Assembly: GCA_018398765.1 (NCBI GenBank)
Contig: JAHBMJ010005379.1
Location: 1-64,000 of the forward strand
Reading direction: 5' to 3'
DNA length: 64,000 bases
Source of the DNA: Chromera velia
Taxonomy: Eukaryota > Sar > Chromeraceae
In this document: positions 40,101 through 54,236 of the stretch, piece by piece
How positions within the stretch are numbered: position 1 is the first letter of the stretch
Layout of the letters: every line of letters starts with the position of its first letter
Position numbers and translations under genes: made by a program
The notes under the pieces: generated by a model
What the model saw: the letters and a program-made list of their open reading frames with translations, nothing else
Told to the model about the DNA's origin: nothing
Database searches by the model: none

Positions 40101-43100
40101 AACAGATGCCGGATTGTGCTTTGACTCATTTTGCAAGAGAATACAAAATACAAACACGATTGCAATCATGGAAGTCAATCATCAAGACTACAAGGCACCA
40201 TGCAGAAACGACGGACGCGTGACTAATCATGCAACACCATCCGACTTTGTCCGGCATCAGCATATAATCCCCCCCCCCCCCNCCCCCCCCCCTTTACCGG
40301 AATACATCAATAAACCGGAACACATATGAATCCTCTCCAGAATGTATATGCACACAGCAACAGAAAAACAGACAGACCTGTGCCGCCCCCCACACGCCAC
40401 GCCAACGACCCTCTCGCCCTCCAGTCCCTCAACAGGCAGAGGCCTCCACTCACCCTCACTCCCCCCCCCCTCTCCACTCACACGCCCGAGCTGTCCGTAA
40501 CGGTTATCTCCGAAAGAGACCACCGTCCCGTTCCCCAACACAACCAGAGAGAAAGAGGGATAATCACTTCGACTCCCTGTCCAAACCCACCCAGCCCCTC
40601 CGCAGGCGTCGACGACGTCGGAGAGAGAGGGCACTCTCATCGGCAGTCTGAAGTTCCCTCTGTCCTCCAGCCCCAGCTGGCCGTATCTGTTGGAACCGAA
40701 GACAAAAAGGTCTCCCCGGTCGCTGAGCGCCAAAGAGTGTCGATATCCTTGTGCGATCAGACGGGTGGGTCGTGTCGCTGAATGCAGGGGGGGGGGAGAG
40801 GGAGAGGGAGGCAGAAGCATCGAAGTGACTGACCAAAGGGAACGGTTGAGGAGAGAAGAGGGGATAGCGAGAGAAGAAGCGTTTGTCTGTCTGTTTGTCT
40901 TGCAATGATAAGGCAGGCAGAAGCACCGACGAGAGCAAGCATGAGTAAGACAACAAACAATGCTGGAGATGGAGGGATACCACCGAGTGGAATTTGACAA
41001 GCGCACTAGAGACAACCGACTATCATGAAACATCGAATCTTCAAACACAGAGAAAGAAATGACCATCAGAGAAAGAATCATGTGAATGATATGAACGCAG
41101 GTCAAACAGGTAGAGCCATAAATGCACAAACACACAAAGCGCCTCAAAGAGAAAGTTCACACAAACAGATAACCGGAAAGAAAGGATTCAGGGACCTTCT
41201 GGCAGCTCCACAGTGACGGTCAGGTTGAAGCCGCTGCCGTCACCTCTCTGGCCGACGACGACGAACACCTCCGCGCCTCCCCTCTCCACAAACGACACAC
41301 GCGACCTTCCGTTACCGCAACTTTTCTCATCCCACCCCTCACACTGACAGACAGAAGAGTCAGAGGGACATCCCGTCCCCGACAGAACTCCAATTGCCGT
41401 GTGTCCTGCAGACAGGAGTCACCTTTAGTCGCAAGAGACGAAGAAGCAAACAGAGGTCACACACCGATGCACTCGTTGAAAACAAAGCCAGCAGAAGACA
41501 GAAAAAATGCGTGTGGTGTGCCTGCCATAACGATACGGTGACTGCAGACATTCAAGAAGCCCCTAGCTCTGCAAGGAAGAATCTACAGCCTGTCGGAAAC
41601 AACGATGACAGAAGACACCAAAACTCCGAAGTGAAAAGTCTTACGCGGAACTGCAGGAAGAAAAGAGAAACAGCAAACACATACCTCCAGACCCACGCAT
41701 CGCAGGAGAAGGAAACACAGACACACACAAACACACACACACACACACACAGAGGGGGNGGGGGGGGGGGGGGGGAGAGAAAGAAACGAAACTGACGGAT
41801 GTGCCCACAAAACTCCGAATTGAAAGGAGAAAGAGCAGCACTGCAGGAAGAAACAAAAAAGAGCCAAACGAAGCAAAGACCAAAGGAGAAACATAGCCAG
41901 ACAGAGACAAGAAACTGACGGATGTGCCTGCACAGGTGTCGACAGAGACAGCAAGGAGACGGCCACTCGATTCGGGAAGCCGGAGCCTGTACCAGACCTC
42001 AGGCCTCGAAGCGCTGCCCCCGCACTCCCCAAACTCCCCATCCCCTGTTGCCCCCTCCCAGTTTCCCTCCACAGAGGTTGTCTCTGTTCCTTCCGTGAGG
42101 GCAGGAGAGAAGCGGTCGGAGAGGTCAAAGGCGGTCTGGACGGAGTTGTGAGGGTGAGGGGCTGCAGGGGGGGGGAGAGGAGAGGGACGGATGAAACGAT
42201 TCCTGACTGGAGAGACACACAGAGAGCCCCCCCATGCAGACACGCAAAAGCCGAGGAGGACGATGTCAGTCAGGCTCCAGAAGGAGAGAGAGGGAACACA
42301 AGAGAATAGACGAACCGTTTGTATTAGAACTAGTTGCACAAAAAAACAAAGTAACTGCATTGTTATGCGGGACCCAAAACTGTTGCAACCAAGCACACTG
42401 AGACTTAACAAGAAGGGGGCTGGAGGAGGAGGGAATAGGCCGACACATTTCGTAAGATCCTGACATGCATAATCTGCTTGCAAAACAGACCTGAGAGCGT
42501 CACGGTCAGGTTGAAGCTGTCTGTCTCCTCCTCCTCATACGGACGGATGAGGACAAACAGGTCGGACCCCCCTCTCTCCAAAGACGCCCACGGCAGCTCC
42601 CGATAGTCAGCCCACCCCTTGCACTCACAGGCGGACGAATCAGAGGGACACCCGGTCCCCGACAGAACTCCAACGACTGCCTCTGCCTGCATGCAGGACC
42701 CTCTCTCTCACGGACTCACACCATATATGCAGACAGACAGACAAACAGACAGACGCACACACAGAGGCGGTCATGCTGTCAGCATCTCCCTTCCTTGCCT
42801 GCCCCCACGGCAAAGCCTATCACAGCAGCAAAGGGAGACCTCAACACGCCCTCCCACAACGAAGCAGGGCAAAAAGGGCAAAAACAACAAGGGAGGCAGT
42901 CATCCCGTCCACATGCAAGTACAAGTAACACAGGACGAAAACGAAGAATTCACTCACCGATGTGAACAAAGACACAGCCAGAGGGCCACTCGAGGGGGGA
43001 ACAGAGAGGGAGATCCAGACACCGGGACGGGAAGAGTGCCCGCCGCACTCCGAGAAGTCATGGAATCCGACTTGACGATCGCTCTGCTTCTTCCGTCTCC

Positions 43101-43227
43101 CAATACTTGACCGATCCCCACAGTTCTCCCTCTCTCTTGATTTCTCTTCTTTCACCGGACCGGGTACAACCAGAATGTGAATCAATTTGAAAGGAACCGA
43201 AAGAATCTCCACAGATCGTTCCTTCAA
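37125..43227 (-). CDS. Modular protein: PPC-like repeats, RCC1 propeller, two HYR domains, Cys-rich GCC2-like repeats (5' end unresolved)
   Basis: Exons in coding order: up to 42958, 42686-42491, 42161-41920, 41405-41196, 40777-40378, 39909-39140, 38571-38275, 37939-37713, 37461-37125. A Cys/Gly module occurs twice (FGECGGSASRPEVWYRL...VLSGTGCPSDSSxCxCxGW...FNLTVT), resembling the pre-peptidase C-terminal beta domain. RCC1 repeats follow (FVFGSNRYGQLGL, LFIWGVGEEGQLGLGD, FSWGGNGRGQLGN and others); the RCC1 junction reads GGRHSAAWTEEGKLF. Next are two HYR-type domains (EGTCEFTVGING; TDRAGNTGSCVIVV), then Cys-rich GFYRNLSDDGF/GFYRDPSVPD repeats. These are usually extracellular, but no signal peptide or start codon is visible. 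The first exon opens inside a PPC-like module. The 41920 to 41405 junction is out of phase, so an exon may be missing. The frame ends in TGA at 37125 and may be truncated. Confidence 0.75.
37898..37916. other. Assembly gap (nn) in poly-G/C inside a coding exon
   Basis: The HYR-2 exon contains poly-C with two Ns. The exon as written is one base out of frame between its ends, so the tract length is wrong or a frameshift exists. Confidence 0.7.
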
Positions 43228-43272
43228 CCCCTACTTCGATCGTACATCCCTGCAGGCCCCCTGGATCTCTAT

Positions 43273-44319
43273 CTAAAATTTGAGAGCGCGCCGCACTTCA
43301 ACCGGCCATTCCGATTCCGGGTCGCCCCAAGCATTCAGCAACCCCCAGATGTTGTTCAGGAAAGACCTTTCTCCAAGGCTGGCCCGCATGGACTTCTTTA
43401 GAACTCTGTAGATCTCGTCCCTTCCGAACAGATAACTGTCCCTCCAGCTGAGGTAGCCGAGAAGGACGTCGGAGGGACTCAGGAATCTCAGACTGGCCTT
43501 GCGTGCGTCAGAGATCGAATCTGAAGGGGGAGGGGGAACCGGATTTCCCGAAGCTGCCGAGGAGGAACTTTCCGTGGCACTCTGCGGACTCCTCTCCAGA
43601 TCAATCTGGAGCCAAATCGGCCCTGCACAATTAATTCATGTGCAAGGGGGGGGGGGAAGACCCATCCATGTTTATATTAATACATGACACTTCAAGAAAA
43701 AAGAGATCGGTTGCGAGAATTCCAAAGATGCACTTTCGGTTGTATGAGGTCGGGATACTAGTAGTGAATTCTTGTCTACTGCATCTGGTGACAGAGACTG
43801 ATGGACACCTCGACTCATTCACTGCCTTCGTTCAGATCAATAAGCGGGGCGGATTCTCTAATCGCGCTTGTCAACTACTTCGTTTGCAGACTGACCGAAA
43901 GAGAGCTCCCAAGCTTTGCCGAAAGAGGCACTCATCTCCTCCATCTGCTTCCGCACCCACTTCGCACACATTGCTTTCCTTCTCTCTGTTGCTTCGTCCT
44001 TTGTCTCCTCGGTCTCCGTTTCGCTCTCGAGGATGCGAGGTATCTCCTCTTCCAAGGCAGAAAAGAAACTCGAATGCGCAGCTCGAGACACGACATCTGC
44101 CGCCTGCATTCAAGCACAAGAAAAAAGAAAGAAAGAAATCTCGAAAGAAATAAATGGAGGGGGAAAAAAAGGAAGAACCTGAGGCACGAAGGAAGGAAGG
44201 GAGGGGACGGGGAAGGAATAAAGATGGAAAGACAGATTGAAGACAAGACACTGAAGCATTCACGGGGCAAGAAAACACCAGCAAAGCGAGCGGACGAGCG
44301 ACGCACACACGTACACACA

Positions 44320-44358
<39 letters not shown>

Positions 44359-45685
44359 TACACACACACACACATTACACACAGAGTGAGAGACAAAGAT
44401 GGACAAGCAACGAAAAAGGACCAGATTTCCTTTCTTGTCTTTTCTTTTCTTTCCTTTCTCTCCCTGGTCTTCGTTCATGCCTACGAAGGCAGCGCAAAAT
44501 GTTTTTTGCTGCACAACACCCGACAACATCATGCTTGGATGAGCGAGCGAGTCTCTCTGTAGCTCTCTGTCGGGGTGCCGATCGATCGATCGATCAATCA
44601 ATTTATTTATACATTCATGCGTCTGCTGCACAGCTGCCAGCAGACAAACGCCACCGACAAGGTCGAGAGAGAGCTTGCGCGCATGAATACCGTCACAACG
44701 CCGCCTAACTGACTGACTGACTGACGCACTCACGTGCAGAGGTTCCAGCATCGGGTACAGATCTGGGACGTGCCGCCTGTCCCCCTTCCAATTCAGCTCT
44801 TTCTCGTCCTTCTTCAGGATGCCGATCTGTCTCTCGAGGAGGAACCGGATGAACTGTGTGAAGCCCATGAGAAGAGAGAGACGGAAGAGGAGGCAAAGGA
44901 CACGCGGAATGAGAGCAACGACAGGCTGCTCATCTGTGAAGGCTGCCAGAATTCCTGCAAGCAGAAGAGAAAAAAAGAAGAAAAGAGAAAAAAAACATTG
45001 CAGGAGGGGGACAACTGCATGTGCATAAGGATTCATGAAGTACCCTCCAAGTGGGACAGACAGAGAACAAAGCGCTAAATGACAATATGGCGAGTTCTTA
45101 ATTGCATCTGATGCCTCTGACGAGACAGAATCGAAACTGCACCCGTATGCGAAAACAGCATGCAGCTCCCCCCCCCCATGCATGCGAACCCTGCAGGCCT
45201 TTCTCTCATCTGACTCTCGATCGGTGCTACGCCCAGAAGAAGCACGGCACCGAGCTGATCTCTCTTTCTGCCTCTTTCTCTCTCGCTCTCCCTCTCCCTC
45301 TCTATTCGAACACGTGCGATGCATGGTGAATGGATCTCTGTTCATTGCAAATTGGTGTCGAGTTGTTGTCGTGATTTCTTCTGTCTAACCAACACAAAAC
45401 GACAATCGCACGAGAAATCCAATCATTCTATGTTTGTCACGGCACCTTTTTTCTTGAGGCGGCTCACCAAATGCTTTGTCCTCAGACGTGCAAATCCTCA
45501 GGACCTCCTTGCGGGCGTCCTCCAAAAGTGTGAATGCCGCCTCCTGCAGGCAGATATGCAGACACACACATACACATATTCATTTACGTGCACACCCACC
45601 AACACACGGACACACGGACACACACCCACACCCACACCCACACGGACACGGACACGGACACGGACACGGACACGGACACGCACAC

Positions 45686-45729
<44 letters not shown>

Positions 45730-47261
45730 CACAGACAGAGACCGAGACACAGAGAGAGGGAGAAAAGAGAGACAAAACATTCTGACTGACTGCTCTACCT
45801 CTATCGAGGTTGCATTTCTCGATTGCGGTCCCCCTTTCCTTCTCTTCTTGGGCCTTCTTCTGTTTGCCTGAGGTTCCCGTCTTCCCTCGGGCCTTGCTCT
45901 GCCTCTCCCGCTCCTCCTGCTTCTGCCTTTCTTTGGACCTCCTTTGCTCTTCCCGTTGCGCCTCCTCACCCATCTGCATAAAGAAAGAAAGAACACAGAC
46001 GCACAAAGTCAGTCGGAGAAGAAAGAGAAAGTTGAAAGTACGCATTATAGTTTTAATTTCGATCGTGCAGGTCCGGCCATTCTTCTTCGATTCAACACCG
46101 CTCTCTGCTGATTAGGTCCTCTCTCTCATGCGGGCAGGCAGGCAGGCAAACAGAGAGGAAGAAGTAGAAAGAGGGGAGAAGAGAAAGAGAAAGAAACGAA
46201 GGATCCTTCACTGGGATCGTTCGTGTGGTGTCGTGGTTGCAGGGAGGTTCTGAATTATTGTACCCCTTATTGTTGTTTTGACGGGGAGACAGACACATTT
46301 CACGCAGATCGATACATTTATTGATATATGAACACGTGAAGCAACAAAGCCAAACAGAGGCATCACGAAAGACAAACAGAGGACCAGAAACACAGACAGA
46401 CAGACAGACTGACAGACAGACAGATGGACCAGCGAGAAAGATGAACGGATGGATGAAGCTCGTCTCTTTTTTTCTTTCCCTCCTCTTTTCACTCACTCAC
46501 TCACTCACTCACTCACTCACTCACTCACTCAAAGTCTCGTCTAACGGAAGACAAGCAGGCAGCCAAACCAACAGACACAATCACGCACACATGCAATAGA
46601 CGTGCAGACAGACAGGCAGGCAGACAGACCCACCCGCGCAAGCAAAAAAAGGCACTTCCTTTCCAAGAGCTCTGGCACCAACACCGAGAGGAACACCGTC
46701 TCCACCTTCGACATCTCGAGTCTCCCCTCCTCCCTTAGCTCCAGCGTCTCCCTTGCAGATGTGAGGTACTTACTGCACCGCACCACAGCACAGCAACACA
46801 AACGAATCATGTATGCAGTTTTCAAACAGAAAAGCGGTCCAGACAGACAGCAGACAAAGACAACACCCCACTCACTCACTCACTCACACGACAAGGGAGC
46901 AGAAGATCAGAGAGACAAACACACACACACAGAGAGAGAGAGAGAGTATGTGGCGGGCAACAGCGTCTTAGGGACTTTGCCGCAGACAGCAATTCTGTCC
47001 CAGGGGAGGAAAGGAAAGGGCCAAAAGAAAGCGGACGGAACGAGAGAGGGACAGAGACAGAAAAAGAGAGGGGGGGAAATAGGAGAAAAAAAAGGCAGCA
47101 GGCAGCTTGCTTGAGCTAGAGCAAAACCCGAAAACCGAACTTGCATTAATTCTGTCTGACCATGTGATGTCAATTCTCTCTTCAAACGTCATCTGTGCCT
47201 CATCGTCCGCACAGAGGAGGGCCTGCAGGCGTGCGGCTTCGCAACACCTCGTTGTGTCTGC

Positions 47262-47295
<34 letters not shown>

Positions 47296-47418
47296 TACGT
47301 CTCTTCTTCTTCCTTCTTTTCTTCTTGAACACAACAGACAAACAGAAAGAAAGAACAAAGACAGACAGACAGACAGACAGACAGACAATGTTTCTTCTTC
47401 ATCTTCTCCCTCCTTTTG

Positions 47419-47449
<31 letters not shown>

Positions 47450-48218
47450 GAGACTATATCGTCTTCTCTTTTCCTTTTTCTCTGTCGTCATTCTCTTCTG
47501 GTTTTTTCTTTCTTCTTTTGGCGCGCTCTCTCAGTGGAAGGGTACCAGAGCTCCAGGCCTTGAGCGTACCCCGCGGCCTTTCCTTGCCCCCAATGTATCC
47601 CACTTCCTGAAAAATGCATTTACCCTAAATACTGCCAGGCAAAGTCGTCAGACACCCTGTGCGGGACTCTCTTTTCTTTCTCAGAGCAGTCAGATGGCGG
47701 TGCAAAGATGCTTTCGTTGTCATCGGCCGGCCAGTCAGTCAACTCACTGTCACAAGCAGGTCCATCCTCGAGCCCCGACCCCACGTCAGTCCTCAACTCC
47801 GGAGCAGTGTGCTCTGACTTGCAATCATCCAAGCAAGAAAACTCAGGCTGCTCGGCACACCAAGACAGAGAGAGGCCCTGACCAGCAGGAGGGCTTGGAT
47901 CAGGCGCACGGGGTGGAGAAAGACGAGAGAAAAATTCTCGCAATGGCACCTTATCCCCCAGATCCCTCAGTTCTTCGATACCCTTTTCAAGCTTGTAGCA
48001 AGCCAATATTCCTGCATGCTCTCTCAATGCACAGTACAGGAGCAAGAGGAAAAGAAGAAACACACAAAGACACAAGAAGAAGAGAAAAGCAATGACCAAT
48101 GGGTCTGCGTAGGACTTCCTTAACTCGATGGCACGCTCGACCGCGTTTCTTTGCAGATCCCCCTCATTCTTTCCACAGACAGACAATATCGTCCTTTCTT
48201 TTCTTTCACTTCCTTTTG

Positions 48219-48253
<35 letters not shown>

Positions 48254-48451
48254 TAGATCGTCTTTACTTTACTTTTTCGCTTCCACAGAGAGACAGACAG
48301 ACAGACAGACAGACCCATAAACAGAGGCCACACATATGCATTCAAAATACAGCCAGATTGAAAGAGACAGGCACATAGTTGCACCAAGCAATGCTCAGGA
48401 ATACAGCAGATGAGACGATAGAGAAACAATTCAAAATACACACACGCGCAC

Positions 48452-48482
<31 letters not shown>

Positions 48483-50160
48483 CAGACAGACAGACACAGA
48501 CAGACAGACAGACAGACAGACAGAGAGGCACCCATGCACGAAACAAACCCCAACCCACTCACGTCTCTGGATTGCCATCACATCCCACATCTGCTCCAGC
48601 ACCTCTCGTTCCGCCACTTCTTCCTCGTCTCCGGACGACTCAGAGCTTGCACACGCCCTTTGCTGATGTGCCTGCTCATACTCTCTCTGACTGATCTCCA
48701 CAACATCGTCGTCCTCATCCAAAGATCCAGCGTCAGGCTCAATCTTCCAATCGAAGTCCGTCTCTCTCTCTGGCTCTGTCTGGGTCTCTGACTCTGGCTC
48801 TGGCCCTGACGAGGAGATCTCCTTCCCACTCCTCTCCGCGTCTCCCTTCTTTGGGGGCCTCGAGAGCCAATTGCGACATCCGAGAATGTCTTTCGGTTCC
48901 TTCTCCATGAAAGGCTTCTGCTGGGTGTCGTCGATCATGTGAAAGAACGTCTGCATGATGCAGGTACAAACAAAAACAAATACACAGACAGAGGGGATTC
49001 ATCCATCGATCCGTCGATCGACTAAGCACTGCACATCAAATAAAATAGATAGATCGGTATGCGGGCTGCATGAATCCATCTGAACAGCTAGCTCATCAGT
49101 CGCACGTACTGGGTACTCACTCACAACTTGGAACAAAAAGGGATCAACAGTCCAGGCACCGGAACGAAAGAACTGGACAATAGAAAGAAGAAGAACAGAG
49201 GTAAAAAAAAAAACACAACAGGGAGAGCCGCCGGGGTTGACTTCTTCTCTCTCGTCTGCTCATAACTCACCGCCGATTTCACCGAAGACTGGTCCATGCT
49301 CTCCTTCCGCGCTCTTTCGTTTCCTTTTTTTCTTCTATCTGCATCTCTACCGACTTCTCTTCCCGCCATGACCTCGGAATTGCCCGACAGATTTTCCCTC
49401 CACTGCAATCAATCAATCAATCAATCAATCAATTTATTGTTCGTTGCTTTTCATTCACGCAATTGATCATTTCACCATTTTTGCTCTCAGTGAAAGAAGG
49501 AGATTTAGAGACTGCCCATCGGACACACAACAGCAAAACTACTCTTTCGATTGAAAGTAGGAAGAAGCCAGACTGAGATGCGGCGGGCAAACGCAAGCAA
49601 GAGTCTGGAGGCACGGTTGGAGAGACCTGACTGAAAGCAGGGACCCACTCACCCATCCATCCATCCATCCACCCATCTATCCAAACATCCATCCATCCAC
49701 CCATCCATTCATCCATTCACCCATCCATTCATCCATCCATCCACCCATCCATCCATCCATCCACCCATCCATTCATCCGTCCACCCATCCATTCATCCGT
49801 CCACCCATCCATTCATCCATCCATCCATCCATCAACCCATCCATCCATCCACCCATCCATTCATCCATCCATCCACCCACCCATCCATCTATCCATCCAT
49901 CCAGCCGTCCGTCCATCCATCCATCAATCCGTCCATCCATCCATCCATCCATTCATCCATCCATCCATCCACCCATCCATCCGTCCGTCCATCCATCCAT
50001 CCGTCCATCCATCCATCCATCCATCCAACCATCCATCCATCCATCCGTCCATCCATCCGTCCATCCGTCCATCCATCCATCCAACCATCCATCCATCCAT
50101 CCATTCACCCATCCATCCATCCATCCATCCATCCATCCATCCACCCATCCATTCATCCAT

Positions 50161-50198
<38 letters not shown>

Positions 50199-50313
50199 AT
50201 CCATCCACCCATCCATCCATCCATCCATCCACCCATCCACCCATCCATCCATCCATCCATCCATCCATCCAAAGAAAGCGGAAGAGGAATCGAGATCCGA
50301 TCGCACGTGGGAG

Positions 50314-50356
<43 letters not shown>

Positions 50357-53300
50357 AAGAAAGAAAGAAAGAACGACTGCTGTCGTTTTTGTATGTGACT
50401 TTGTGTCCGTCCGTATGTCTGGCTGTGGGGCTTTGTTTGTGCGCTGCTGGACTGTGGTGGTACGTAAGAGGGAGAAACACAAGCAGATGAACGAAGGAAA
50501 ATTCAGATTCACTTTTCGGGTCTCTGTCACAGTGGCATTATGGTTAGGTACTGGCCTAAAAGAGACGAAAAGGGAAAGGTTGCGTGTCTCCTCATGCAAG
50601 CAACCCCCCTCACGCCCACTCTCTCCCACCCGACTTTCTCCCACTCAGCAGCCCAGCCACCCATCCCGTTGCCCTTCTCTCTCTCTCGTGCAGACCGACT
50701 CACCTCTTCCGTTTCTCTCCGCCACCTTTTCTGGCCCACAGTCCATCCCCCCGCCGCCTTGATTCCTCTGAAGGTTCTTTTTAGGGACTCTGGAGTCTCT
50801 ATCAGGGGCACCTCAGTCAACTGAGGCACTCCCCGAAGAACCTCCTCATACCTTTCGTCTGATTTGAGGAGGGCAGACAAAAGGGAGAAACCGGGACGCT
50901 TCTCCGTGAAACGTTCGAGGGCCTCAAGGACTCTCCCCGTCTCGTCGGAGTCGTTGCTCATTCTCAAGAAAAGATTGCTGAGCCTATTCGGATCTCTGTA
51001 CTGTTCCACTGCTTCCCTTTCCGCCGGGGGCACCTCAACTATCGGCAATCTCTCATCGTCTCTCTGTTGTTTCTTCTTCTCCTTCACAGTGTGGGGAGAG
51101 GCAGTTGAAGCTGCTGCTGCTGCTCCGGAGGAAGAAAAAAGATGCGGAGGTACCCCTGCAGGGGCGTGGAGGTCCTCCCGGATTTGCATTTCTTTCTCCT
51201 CTTCCTCTCTGCCTGCTGCTGCTGTTGGGACAGGGACGGACTTCCCCTCATGCGTCTGCATGCCATCATCGCCCTCATTCTCATTCTCATTGCAGAATCC
51301 TCCCTCGGGCCTTCCCCTCTTCTTCTGACGACTCGACAGGCCGACAGAGGCACACCTGCTCACGGTGACTGGCCCCTCCCTCGCCTGACGCACGACGCGA
51401 AAGGGGAACCCGGAGGCGGAACTGGAAGAAGAAGATGCAGCAACAGCAGCAGAAGAAGAAGAAGAGGAGGAAGGGCCTGAGGAGGAAAGAGAAAGGCAAA
51501 AGGGGACTCCGGACACTGGCCTCGTAGTTCCCTCCCCCCAGGCCATCATGGTGGAAGGGGGGGGGAACATTTCGACGTCATCTGAGCGTAGACAGTTGTG
51601 AATAATGCTGTGACTGTCATTCTGCGGACTCGGGAGGCGACCATGATCCTTCCCTTCGTCCTTTGCGGTTGAAGACAAAGGGAAAGGGAGAATGGGGAAG
51701 GTATTCAAAGCCTCTCCCTCTGCGTTGGCATCTGGCAGGGTCTCTGCTGCGCCATTCTCCCTCTCTCCTTTTTCTCTTTCTTTTTCTTCTGTCGCCTCAT
51801 CAGAATCGTCTTCCACTACGATGACAGTTCTCTTCTTTTTCTTCTTCGATTCAGGCGGCACAGGGAAGGGGTGGGGTGGTGCAGGTGAAGCACCAGCAGC
51901 TGCTCCTGCTGCGGACGAAGAAGAAACTCGAGGTCCCCCTGACGCTGAGGAGATTTGCACTTGTGCCTCTTCCTGCTTTTTGTCTGTGAAACTTGGGACA
52001 ACCCCCCCCTGTCCGCCACTGCTTCCTCCCTCGAGCCCCCTCTTTCTCCCTCGACAAGTGAAGGCACACCCACCACCCCCTATTGTGACGTCTTCTTGAC
52101 CTGTGGGTGCCTCTCTTTCGACTTTCCCCTCCCTCCCCCGACGCACGACGCGAGAAGGAAAGACTGAGGCGGCACACGAGAACGAGAACGAGGAGGAAGA
52201 GGAAGGCGAAAAAGAAAGAGAGAAAGGGTTTCTCGAGACACACGACGTTCCGGTTCCCCCTCCCCCTCCCCAGGTGGTCCTTGATGGGGTGTCCATGTCG
52301 ACGTCAATCCTGTGAATGATGCTGTGACTGTCATCATTCTGCGGACTCGGGAGGCAGACCTGACGACCTCTGCCTCCAGCCTTCGCGGGTTGTGAACACA
52401 AAGGGAAAGGGGAAAGGGAAGGGAGACAGGAGGAATTCGAAGCCTCTGCCTCTGCCCCTGCCTTGCTCTGTCGCAGACTCTCTGGGACCTCCCTCCCTCT
52501 ATCTCCTTCTTTTTCTTCTTCTTTTTTTGTTTCATCGTCGGAATCGTCTTCCACCATGATGGGCCCTTCTGCGGAATCAGAAACGGAAATCGTCCGCTCG
52601 TCTGCCTCCTCCCCGTCAGAGGAAGAGAGGGAAACAAACGGAAAGGGGGCCCGCCCCTCTTCCTCTCTGTCATCCTCCCCGACCGAAGGCGATAGGTTGT
52701 TGAAGGTATTCTCCTCCTTTGGGTTGCTCGTCGGCTCCGTGTGGGTGAAGGCCCCGGCATGCCCACTCGCAGCCACAGGTGCCGGGGTCCCGTCAGGGAC
52801 CAAGGGAGGAGAGTGCAAACTGTCCAAGAATCCGCCCATCGGCACGATCCCGTCTGACCCCGGCGGGGGGCCTGGGAGGGGCCCCGGCTGGAGCGGCTCG
52901 TTGGCGTGGGGTGGGCCCTCTGCGAAATGTCCTGGAGGAGGGTGCGGGTGTGGAAGTGGTTCTGGAGGAGGGGGATCATGCTGAGGGTGCTGACCGTGGT
53001 GGGGCGGTGCGTGGTGCACGTGGTACGATTGGTCCTGCGCATGTGCGGGACTGTGGGGGGGATCTAGGCAGGGCTGGTGAGAGTGGGGTGCGGGATGGGT
53101 GTCCCGTGGGGGTGGTTGGTTGGGTGGCGGGGGGTAGTCGTAAATTTGGGAAGGGGGGGGAGGGGGGTGTTGTTGGTGGCCCTCTGTATGGGAAGAATCA
53201 GGAGAGTAGGGGGGCCCTTGCGGGGGAGGAGGAGAGGGTTGATGTTGATGATCGGGGTAGTGCGGATAAAGTGTTGATGAAGAAGGGGGAGGGTGCGCAG

Positions 53301-54200
53301 GTGCGGGTGCAGGTCCACATCCTCCTCCCAGGTCCCCGTGCACGTGGGGTGGAGGGCGGGCCGCCGGGTGCACAAGTGGAAGAAGACCACGTCTGCGAAC
53401 ACCAAAAAAGCACAGCACGCACTGTGCACCTTTCTGCTGGAAAGATTGAAAGAGAGAAAGAATAACACTTCATGTCCCTTCTTGATTCATCCAACGCACA
53501 TAGAGAGAGGGGGGGGGGGCGAGAGGGTCATGCAGAGAAAGAAGCAAGACAGCCATGCAGTTCACCAGCAGTTCATCGAAAAAAAAACCTCTCATCGGAA
53601 AGAACACACGATAGATCAGTAGACCCGAACCAGAAAGACGATGGATGGATGACACACCGGGATGACTGACAGTGAACCTGTTTATGCCCGAGTCTGTCAG
53701 CCAGACCGCACCACCCGAGCAATATGAGGACGGATCGGGTCTCCCCCCCCTCTCCGTTTGTTTTCCATGCGATACGGTCCAATTCAAACCAAGACAGATT
53801 GATTCAATGGATGGCATGAAATATGTGGTGTGTGTTCTTCACCATGGGTGCGTCTGCATCAACATTTTCTGGAAAAACTTTTTAAAAATTTGCAGAAAAC
53901 CGATTCCATGCAAAACGGTCGAGCTAACGCCACGAAGAAAAAAGAAAAGGCTCTTCGATCGATCGACCGATCCGTCTCTCTACAGATCATGCGCATCATG
54001 TAACCATATCATCCATCCATTCTCTTGCTTGCTTGCTTATTTACCTGGCTCTTCTTCTATCTTCGCGTTTTTGGACCTCCCCTGCTGCCTTCCGCTGAGG
54101 GTCCCTTTCCCTGTAGAGAGGCAATTCCCTCACCTGAGCCAACCTGTTGGGCTCCTCCGGGCTGCACACACACACACACACACGCACACACACATACACA

Positions 54201-54236
<36 letters not shown>

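Noticed and set aside
47607-47624. 17-nt intron GTAAAT...TTTCAG in the large membrane protein gene
   Set aside because: Far shorter than the 87-90 nt minimum seen in this window; kept as an unresolved junction.
49889-50480. MDGWMDGW-type frames up to 175 codons, minus strand
   Set aside because: Pure translation of the (CCAT)n array inside an intron.
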